Source: Gammaproteobacteria bacterium
GTDB lineage: Bacteria > Pseudomonadota > Gammaproteobacteria > SURF-13
Length of the DNA stretch: 12,523 bases
NCBI GenBank assembly: GCA_023381235.1
Contig: JAMCTV010000018.1
Coordinates: forward strand, 6,208 to 18,730
Direction of reading: 5' to 3'
In this document: positions 6,914 through 12,523 of the stretch, piece after piece
How the letters are laid out: each line of letters starts with the position of its first letter
Position numbering within the stretch: the stretch's first letter is position 1
The notes under the pieces: model-generated
The model's database searches: none
Told to the model about the DNA's origin: nothing
Seen by the model: only the letters and a program-made list of their open reading frames with translations
Program-made: the position numbers and the translations under genes

Positions 6914-7016
6914 CCCCCCTTTGTAAAGGGGGCAGGGGGGGTTTACAGTAGTGCTATCCTTGCCAAATCCCCCTCAGTCCCCCTTTTTCAAAGAGGGATG
7001 GCTGCAAAGGAGGGGG
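6914..7016. repeat. C/G-run BIME-like palindrome between amiC and mutL
   Basis: CCCCCTTT and AAAGGGGG (6915-6932) form an 8-bp stem. A second, imperfect unit lies at 6965-6997 (AAATCCCCCTCAGTCCCCCT followed by TTTTCAAAGAGGG). The second unit is an imperfect reverse complement of the first unit plus its GGGGGG tail, so the whole is a pair of inverted repeat units, a family widely seen between proteobacterial genes (from memory). It fills most of the 192-bp gap and has no coding capacity. Confidence 0.75.
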
Positions 7017-7025
7017 TTGGGCTGG

Positions 7026-7058
7026 AGGTTTTGACCTTATACTATGGCGGTCAAACCT
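7026..7058 (+). promoter_or_regulatory. Dyad with a -10-like core upstream of mutL
   Basis: AGGTTTTGACC (7026-7036) and GGTCAAACCT (7049-7058) form a 10-bp inverted repeat with one bulged T. TATACT (7038-7043, five of six to the -10 consensus) lies in the 12-bp centre. The upstream -35 candidate TTGGGC (7017-7022) is weak and 15 bp away. It could be an operator over a mutL promoter or an RNA hairpin ending 4 nt before the Shine-Dalgarno. Confidence 0.35.
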
Positions 7059-7074
7059 GCCTGAGAGGTCCCCG

Positions 7075-8859
7075 TTGTCCGAAGCGCCGCGCATCCAGCG
7101 CCTGCCCGATGTACTTATAAGCCAGATCGCCGCCGGTGAGGTGGTGGAGCGCCCGGCTTCGGTGATAAAAGAATTGCTGGAGAACAGCCTGGACGCGGGC
7201 GGGCGCCAGATTGAGGTAGATGTAGAGCAGGGCGGCGTGCGCCTGATGCGGGTGCGCGATGACGGCTGCGGCATCCGCAAGGACGATCTCGCGCTGGCCC
7301 TGAGCCGTCACGCCACCAGCAAGATACAAAATCTGAGTGATCTGGAACAGGTGCGCAGCCTCGGTTTCCGCGGCGAGGCGCTGCCCAGCATCAGTTCCGT
7401 GGCGCGCCTCAGTCTCGCCTCGCGTAGCGCGCAGGACGCCAACGGCTGGATCGTCACCGGCGGCGAGAGCGGCGCGCTGCGCCCCACGCCACACCCTATC
7501 GGCACCACGGTGGAGGTGCGCGATCTCTTTTATAACATTCCCGCGCGGCGCAAGTTTCTCAGGAGCGAGCAAACCGAGTTCGATCACCTGCAAGAGACCG
7601 TCAAGCGCCTGGCCTTGTCGCGCGCCGATACGGGTTTCACGTTGCGCCATCATGAGCGCACCGTGTTCACGCTGCGCGCCGATGAAGGGCCGGAGCGGCG
7701 CGTGGCCGCGCTGTGCGGCGAAAATTTCATGGCGCAGGCGCTCAGCATGGAATTCGAGGCTGGGCCGCTGCGCGTGAGCGGCTGGATCGGCCTGCCCACC
7801 TTTTCGCGCAGCCAGGCCGACATGCAATATTTTTATCTCAACGGGCGCCTGGTGCGCGACAAACTGGTGAGCCACGCGCTGCGCCAGGCTTACCAGGACG
7901 TGCTGTATCACGGACGCCACCCGGCCTATGTGCTGTACTTCACCCTGCCGCCGGAAGAGGTTGATGTGAACGTGCACCCGGCCAAGCATGAAGTGCGCTT
8001 CCGCAGCGGGCGCATGGCGCATGATTTTCTGTATCGCGCGGTGCAGCAGGCCCTGGCCGGAACGCGCGCGGGCCAGACCGTCTCCGCCGCCCGGCCACCG
8101 GCTGCAACACAATCGCCGCACACGCAACACACGCAGCAAGCTGCCATGCCCTTGCACGCCAGCGCATCAGAGGTGCGTGAACAAATCGGCGCCTATACTA
8201 TTTTGCACGGTACGCCGGCGCTGGAACCGGCGCTGGAAATGGAACAGGAGGGCGCGCACGCACCTGCTCAGGACGCGCCGCCGCTGGGGTATGCCTTGGC
8301 GCAATTACAAGGCATTTATATCCTGGCCGAGAACAAGAGCGGCTTGGTGCTGGTGGACATGCACGCCGCGCATGAACGCGTATTGTATGAGCGCATGAAA
8401 GATGCGCTGCAAGGCGCAGGCGTGCGCGCGCAGCCGCTACTGGTGCCGGTCAGTGTGAGCGTGAGCGAGCATGAGGCGCAGGCCGCCGAGCAGCATGGCG
8501 AGTTGTTAAACAAGCTGGGCTTTGAAATCAGCCGCGCCGGGCCTGAGACGCTGCTGATCCGGCAAATCCCGGCGCTGCTCGGCGACGTGGACGCCGCAGC
8601 GCTGCTGCGCGATGCGCTGGCGGATATTGTGACCCACGGAACCAGCGCGCGCCTGGACGAACGGATGAATGAAATTCTGGGCGGTATGGCCTGTCACGCC
8701 GCGGTGCGCGCGCGGCGCAAACTCAGCCATTCGGAAATGAATGCGCTGCTGCGCGACATGGAACGCACCGAGCGCAGCAACCAGTGCAATCACGGCCGTC
8801 CCACCTGGGTGCAGCTCGATATGACAATGCTGGATAAATTGTTTATGAGGGGAAAGTAG
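7075..8859 (+). CDS. mutL: DNA mismatch repair protein MutL (endonuclease-type)
   Basis: Links mismatch recognition by MutS to strand removal. The 594-residue protein has the GHKL ATPase domain with E33 and N37 in KELLENSLDAG, DDGCGI (62-67) and GFRGEALPSI (97-106). A low-complexity linker (about 330-395) leads to the C-terminal dimerisation domain. That domain contains DMHAAHERVLYE (428-439), which fits the DQHA-x2-E-x4-E metal-binding endonuclease motif, plus the late ACHAAVRA and CNHGRP motifs. E. coli MutL lacks these; they mark MutL proteins that nick DNA themselves in species without MutH/Dam. Start is TTG 7075 with GAGAGG (7063-7068) 6 nt upstream; the nearest upstream ATG (7044) stops at once. 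The stop codon lies in a heptamer repeat. Confidence 0.96.
   Translation: MSEAPRIQRLPDVLISQIAAGEVVERPASVIKELLENSLDAGGRQIEVDVEQGGVRLMRVRDDGCGIRKDDLALALSRHATSKIQNLSDLEQVRSLGFRGEALPSISSVARLSLASRSAQDANGWIVTGGESGALRPTPHPIGTTVEVRDLFYNIPARRKFLRSEQTEFDHLQETVKRLALSRADTGFTLRHHERTVFTLRADEGPERRVAALCGENFMAQALSMEFEAGPLRVSGWIGLPTFSRSQADMQYFYLNGRLVRDKLVSHALRQAYQDVLYHGRHPAYVLYFTLPPEEVDVNVHPAKHEVRFRSGRMAHDFLYRAVQQALAGTRAGQTVSAARPPAATQSPHTQHTQQAAMPLHASASEVREQIGAYTILHGTPALEPALEMEQEGAHAPAQDAPPLGYALAQLQGIYILAENKSGLVLVDMHAAHERVLYERMKDALQGAGVRAQPLLVPVSVSVSEHEAQAAEQHGELLNKLGFEISRAGPETLLIRQIPALLGDVDAAALLRDALADIVTHGTSARLDERMNEILGGMACHAAVRARRKLSHSEMNALLRDMERTERSNQCNHGRPTWVQLDMTMLDKLFMRGK
8215..8238 (+). repeat. 12-bp tandem duplication in the mutL linker
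   Basis: CCGGCGCTGGAA occurs twice in a row, encoding PALEPALE in the unstructured linker of MutL. The copy number could vary between strains without a frame change. Confidence 0.8.
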
Positions 8860-8883
8860 CAAGTGACAAGTAGCAAGTAGCAA
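8856..8883 (+). repeat. Heptamer tandem repeat at the mutL stop
   Basis: Four 7-bp units: GTAGCAA, GTGACAA, GTAGCAA, GTAGCAA. The mutL TAG is part of the first unit. The remaining gap to miaA (8884-8937) shows no clear promoter or terminator. Confidence 0.85.
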
Positions 8884-8937
8884 GGAAAAACGTTACTGTT
8901 TCCATCTTTGCTGCCTGATACTTAACTACGTGGTATT

Positions 8938-9870
8938 GTGACTTACCCTCCCGCCATCTTTTTAATGGGGCCGACCGCCTCCGGTAAAACCGATCTCGCG
9001 CTGCACCTCGCCGCGCGGCTGCCGTGCGACATCATCAGCGTGGATTCCGGCATGGTGTACCGCGGCATGGACATCGGCACGGCGAAGCCGTCGCCTGACG
9101 CGCTGGCGCGCGCGCCGCACCGTTTGATTGATATCCGCGACCCGGCTGAACCCTATTCGGCGGCGCAGTTCAGCATGGATGCGCTGCGCGAGATGGAGGA
9201 AATCACACAACGCGGGCGTATTCCGCTGCTGGTGGGCGGCACCCTGCTGTATTTCCGGGCGCTTGAACGCGGTCTCGCGGAAATGCCCGGCGCCGATTCA
9301 ACCCTGCGCGCGCGCCTCTGCGCCGAAGCGCAGCAGCGCGGCTGGGCGGCGCTGCACACGCGTTTGGCGCGGCTTGATCCTGCGTCCGCCGCGCGCATTC
9401 ATCCTAACGACGCGCAGCGTATCCAGCGCGCACTGGAAGTGTGCGAGTTGCACGGCGGGCCGATGAGCGAACTGCACCGCGCAGCCTCGCGCGCCGTGTT
9501 GCCGTACCGTATCCAAAAGATTGCCCTCGCACCCGCGCAACGCGCCGTGCTGCATGAACGCATCGGCACGCGGTTTCATGACATGTTACAGCGTGGTTTC
9601 ATCGAGGAGGTTAAAGCCCTTAAACAGCGTGGGGATTTGAGCCTGGATACATCGGCCCTGCGCGCGATCGGTTATCGCCAGGTTTGGCAACATCTGCACG
9701 GGGAGTTCAATTGCGAGGAGATGGCAAAACGCGCTATTATAGCTACGCGCCAATTGGCCAAGCGCCAGCTTACCTGGCTGCGCGCGGAGCCGGGCGTGAC
9801 GTGGTTTGACAGCCTGGATACAGATATTACGGCCAAGGTATTGAACTATTGCGCCGATGCCTCAACCTAA
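8938..9870 (+). CDS. miaA: tRNA dimethylallyltransferase MiaA
   Basis: Transfers a dimethylallyl group to N6 of A37 in tRNAs reading UNN codons. The 310 residues show the P-loop GPTASGKT (11-18), VDSGMVYRGMDIGTAKP, LIDIRDPAEPYSAAQF, VGGTLLYFRAL, RIHPNDAQRIQRALEV, GFIEEV, RAIGYRQVW and ATRQLAKRQLTWLR, in the family order and at normal length. The GTG at 8938 starts right at the conserved N-terminus; the ribosome binding site is weak. It follows mutL by 78 bp, which hold the heptamer repeat, and precedes hfq, as in E. coli, where miaA harbours hfq promoters. Confidence 0.96.
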   Translation: MTYPPAIFLMGPTASGKTDLALHLAARLPCDIISVDSGMVYRGMDIGTAKPSPDALARAPHRLIDIRDPAEPYSAAQFSMDALREMEEITQRGRIPLLVGGTLLYFRALERGLAEMPGADSTLRARLCAEAQQRGWAALHTRLARLDPASAARIHPNDAQRIQRALEVCELHGGPMSELHRAASRAVLPYRIQKIALAPAQRAVLHERIGTRFHDMLQRGFIEEVKALKQRGDLSLDTSALRAIGYRQVWQHLHGEFNCEEMAKRAIIATRQLAKRQLTWLRAEPGVTWFDSLDTDITAKVLNYCADAST

Positions 9871-9943
9871 ATAGCCGGTGATGGGCGTAAAGTGGCTGTT
9901 GCAAGGCGACCCTGACATGAAAACGACAAAAGGAGGGCGAACG

Positions 9944-10192
9944 ATGACCAAAGGCAAATCACTGCAGGACCCCTTTTTAAATGCCCTGCGCAAAGAAGGC
10001 GTACCGGTTTCTATTTATCTCACCAACGGCATCAAGCTGCAAGGCCAGATCGAGTCGTTCGACCAGTTTGTGGTACTGCTCAAAAATACCGTAAGCCAGA
10101 TGGTTTACAAGCACGCCATTTCCACGGTGGTGCCCGCGCGCAATATCAAGTTGCCTCTCGCCGAGATGGACAAGCCGGACGCCAGTGATTGA
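9944..10192 (+). CDS. hfq: RNA chaperone Hfq
   Basis: Sm-like hexamer that pairs small RNAs with mRNAs. The 82-residue protein holds Sm1 and the YKHAIST Sm2 motif. Proximal-face residues Q8, D9, K31, Q41, Y55 and H57 are all present. On the rim N13 and R16 are kept, but the E. coli R17 and R19 are K17 and G19, leaving fewer basic residues. The C-terminal tail after the core is short and acidic (LAEMDKPDASD) compared with the long tail in E. coli. ATG 9944 has an ideal AGGAGG (9931-9936) 7 nt upstream, the strongest ribosome binding site in the window; an in-frame ATG at 9917 is not needed. It ends 11 bp before hflX. Confidence 0.97.
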   Translation: MTKGKSLQDPFLNALRKEGVPVSIYLTNGIKLQGQIESFDQFVVLLKNTVSQMVYKHAISTVVPARNIKLPLAEMDKPDASD

Positions 10193-10203
10193 GGGTTGCG
10201 TGA

Positions 10204-11391
10204 TTGTTTGATCGTGCGCGCAGCCGCCCGTTGGGGGCGGAACGTGCGGTGCTGGTGCAGATGGACCTGCGCGGAACAGGGCGGGGGCAGGATCAGGCCG
10301 CTGAGCTCGCCGAACTGCGCGAACTGGCGCGCTCGGCGGGCGTCATCCCGGTGACCGCGATAGGCGGGACACGCAAGAAACCCAGCCCGCAATACTACGT
10401 CGGCAGTGGCAAGGCCGAAGAGATACGCGCTGCGGTCGAGCGCGAGCAGGCTGTGGTGGCGGTGTTCAACCACGAACTAAGCCCGTCCCAGGAGCGTAAT
10501 CTGCAACGCCTGCTCAACTGCCGGGTGCTGGATCGCACCGGGCTGATACTGGAAATCTTCGCGCGCCGCGCTCAGACCCACGAAGGAAAACTGCAAGTGG
10601 AACTTGCCCAACTGCAACACATCTCCACCCGTCTGGTGCGCGGCTGGACTCACCTGGAGCGGCAAAAGGGCGGTATCGGCTTGCGCGGCGGCCCGGGTGA
10701 AACCCAGCTGGAAAGCGACCGGCGCTTGATCGCCGGGCGCATCAAGCAGGTGCAAAAGCACCTGGACAAGGTGCAGCAGCAACGCGCGCAAGGCCGCAAG
10801 CGGCGCAGCAAGGCCGCGCTGCCTACGCTGTCGCTGGTGGGCTACACCAACGCGGGCAAGTCCACCCTGTTCAACACCCTCACCGGCGCCAAGATTTACG
10901 CCGCCAACCAATTATTCGCCACCCTCGACCCCACCATGCGCCGCATAGAACTGCCGGGCGGCGCGCCTGCGGTGCTGGCCGACACCGTGGGTTTTATCCG
11001 CGATTTGCCGCACGGCCTGGTGGCGGCGTTTCGCGCCACGCTGGAGGAAACCCGCCTGGCGAGCCTGTTGCTGCACGTGGTGGATGCCAGCGATCCGCAG
11101 CATCAGGAGCGGCGCGAACAGGTCAATCAAGTGTTGCAGGAGATCGGCGCACGGGACATTCCCCAGATCGAGGTGTACAACAAGATTGATCTGGTGGAAA
11201 ATGGCGCTCCGCGTCTGGAACGCAACCATGACGGAAGCGTCAAGCGCGTCTGGGTCTCGGCCGCAAACGGTGCGGGACTCGACCTGCTGCGCCTCGCGCT
11301 GGCCGAGCACGCGGCCGGGCAGCGCAATACAAATCAATACGAGCACGCGATAAACGGGCTTGAAGAGCAGCAACTGGCCGAGGCGTTATAA
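10204..11391 (+). CDS. hflX: GTPase HflX, short form without C-terminal domain
   Basis: Ribosome-associated GTPase that splits stalled or heat-damaged 70S ribosomes. In the 395 residues the N-terminal nucleotide-binding domain (about 12-120, with the GSGK element and HELSPSQERNL) is followed by the helical region with GWTHLERQKGGIGLRG and GETQLE, then the G domain. G1 is GYTNAGKS (213-220), G3 DTVG (260-263), G4 NKID (326-329) and G5 VSA (351-353). After LALAEHAAGQ (365-373) the E. coli protein has a C-terminal beta domain of about 50 residues; here only a tail ending QQLAEAL follows. TTG 10204 has GAGGG (10191-10195), overlapping the hfq stop, 8 nt upstream. Confidence 0.95.
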   Translation: MFDRARSRPLGAERAVLVQMDLRGTGRGQDQAAELAELRELARSAGVIPVTAIGGTRKKPSPQYYVGSGKAEEIRAAVEREQAVVAVFNHELSPSQERNLQRLLNCRVLDRTGLILEIFARRAQTHEGKLQVELAQLQHISTRLVRGWTHLERQKGGIGLRGGPGETQLESDRRLIAGRIKQVQKHLDKVQQQRAQGRKRRSKAALPTLSLVGYTNAGKSTLFNTLTGAKIYAANQLFATLDPTMRRIELPGGAPAVLADTVGFIRDLPHGLVAAFRATLEETRLASLLLHVVDASDPQHQERREQVNQVLQEIGARDIPQIEVYNKIDLVENGAPRLERNHDGSVKRVWVSAANGAGLDLLRLALAEHAAGQRNTNQYEHAINGLEEQQLAEAL

Positions 11392-11425
11392 CCGGCGCTG
11401 GCAGGTATTGAACTAGGAGTAGATT

Positions 11426-12523
11426 ATGGCTTGGAATGAACCCGGTGGCGGCAGCAAAGACCCTTGGGGCAAGCGCGGCAGCGAGAGCGGCCCGCCCGAC
11501 CTGGACGAAATGCTGCGCCGCTTCCAGAAAAAACTGAGCGGCCTGTTTGGCGGAGGCAAGGGCGGCGACACGGGTGGCCTGAACGCGCGCAGCGCCCTGC
11601 TGATAGGCGGCGTGATCCTGGGCGTCTGGCTGCTCTCCGGCTTTTATATCATTGACCCAGCCGAGCGCGGCGTGGAGCTGCGCTTCGGCAAATACACCGT
11701 GACCACCCTGCCGGGGCCACATTGGCACTTCCCGTATCCCATCGAAACGGTGGACGTGGTGAACGTGGACCAGATTGGACGTGCGGAGATAGGCGTACGA
11801 TCCAACGGCGACGGCGCCGCCGGTTCGCTGATCCTGACCCAGGACGAGAACATCGTAGACCTCAAGCTCACGGTGCAATACAAAATCAAGGACGCGAACG
11901 CCTATCTCTTCAATGTGCGCGATCCGGACACCACCCTCATCCAGGTCACGGAGAGCGCGGTGCGTGAGATCGTCGGCAAGAATAAGATGGATTTAATCAT
12001 CACCGAGGGCCGCAAGGAAATCGAACCGCAACTGGAAGCGCTGATCCAGGAGATTCTGGACCGCTATGGCACCGGACTGCAGGTGACCAGTGTCAATATG
12101 CAGCAAGCCACCGCCCCGGTGGAGGTGCGCGATGCGTTCCTGGACGTGGTCCGCTCACGTGAAGATGAACAGCGCCTGATCAACGAGGCGCAGACTTACG
12201 CCAACGGCATCGTGCCGGTGGCGCGCGGCGCTGCGGCGCGCCAGGCACAGGAGGCCAACGCCTACAAGGCGAAGGTGATCGCGCAGGCCGAAGGCGAAAC
12301 GAGCCGCTTTACGCAAATACTCGCCGAGTACCGCCAGGCCCCGGCGGTGACGCGCGAGCGCCTGTATCTGGAGGCGGTGGAGACGGTACTGAGCAGCGCA
12401 GGCAAGGTGATCGTGGATGTCAAAGGCAGCGGCAACCTGTTATACCTGCCGCTCGACCGCATGAGCGGCGCAACGGGCATGCCCGCCGACAAGGCGCTGG
12501 AGCGCCTGTTGCCCCCGGCCACG
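11426..12523 (+). CDS. hflK: HflK, SPFH/band-7 membrane modulator of FtsH (cut by window edge)
   Basis: Forms with HflC a large periplasmic-facing complex around the FtsH protease at the inner membrane and limits its proteolysis of membrane proteins. The 366 codons visible begin with the typical MAWNEPGGGSKDPWGKR and PPDLDEMLRRFQKKLSGLFG. One membrane segment (about 56-76, SALLIGGVILGVWLLSGFYI) is followed by the SPFH domain (DPAERGVELRFGKY, PGPHWHFPYPIE, QYKIKDANAYLFNV) and the coiled-coil region with INEAQTYANGIVPVARGAAA and IAQAEGE. The frame is open at the right edge; E. coli HflK has about 419 residues, so roughly 50 are missing. AGGAG (11415-11419) is 6 nt before the ATG. It starts 34 bp after hflX; hflC is expected next. 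Confidence 0.97.
   Translation, partial: MAWNEPGGGSKDPWGKRGSESGPPDLDEMLRRFQKKLSGLFGGGKGGDTGGLNARSALLIGGVILGVWLLSGFYIIDPAERGVELRFGKYTVTTLPGPHWHFPYPIETVDVVNVDQIGRAEIGVRSNGDGAAGSLILTQDENIVDLKLTVQYKIKDANAYLFNVRDPDTTLIQVTESAVREIVGKNKMDLIITEGRKEIEPQLEALIQEILDRYGTGLQVTSVNMQQATAPVEVRDAFLDVVRSREDEQRLINEAQTYANGIVPVARGAAARQAQEANAYKAKVIAQAEGETSRFTQILAEYRQAPAVTRERLYLEAVETVLSSAGKVIVDVKGSGNLLYLPLDRMSGATGMPADKALERLLPPAT

Noticed and set aside
7051..8157. A 368-residue open frame antisense to mutL
   Set aside because: Shadow of mutL in the antisense frame; no recognisable motif, and mutL is certain.

Overview
The window looks like a chromosomal segment of a free-living gammaproteobacterium outside the Enterobacterales. 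The main evidence is the gene order nnr-tsaE-amiC-mutL-miaA-hfq-hflX-hflK. This is the same order as the well-known Escherichia coli yjeF-yjeE-amiB-mutL-miaA-hfq-hflX-hflK cluster. The DNA is GC-rich. It carries an Allochromatium-type 2[4Fe-4S] ferredoxin, a MutL with an endonuclease motif, and REP/BIME-like intergenic palindromes, all of which fit sulfur-oxidiser or Chromatiales-like lineages. I cannot name the species.

Layout. Positions 1-738 (minus strand) hold the N-terminal 246 codons of proS, which runs off the left edge. Next on the minus strand is a small DUF4398-type lipoprotein (794-1081). A short divergent gap then leads into a plus-strand series: wrbA (1172-1762), a ferredoxin of the YfhL/Alvin type (1881-2147), folE (2229-2828) and msrA (2828-3370). 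Between wrbA and the ferredoxin lies a convincing sigma70 promoter overlapped by a near-perfect type 1 IscR operator. This suggests the ferredoxin is controlled by iron-sulfur status. folE and msrA share one base and are probably co-translated.

From 3364 to 3634 there is no gene. The stretch holds a nested palindrome of two hairpins, flanked by two copies of the last 48 bp of the msrA coding region, followed by a degenerate second palindrome. From 3635 to the right edge runs the conserved cluster: nnr (NAD(P)HX repair), tsaE (tRNA t6A synthesis), amiC (septal murein hydrolase), mutL (mismatch repair), miaA (tRNA i6A37 synthesis), hfq (RNA chaperone), hflX (ribosome-rescue GTPase) and hflK (FtsH modulator, truncated by the window edge). 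hflC would be expected next. Three of the first four genes of the cluster after nnr, tsaE, mutL and miaA, begin with GTG or TTG, and so does hflX.

No CRISPR array, prophage, insertion-sequence transposase, toxin-antitoxin pair, rRNA or tRNA gene was recognised, and I do not see a new multi-gene system. The unusual signals are structural: a perfect 27-bp inverted repeat inside amiC, at the point where its C-terminus stops looking like the family; the duplicated msrA tail around a palindrome; the IscR operator; and an HflX that lacks its usual C-terminal domain.
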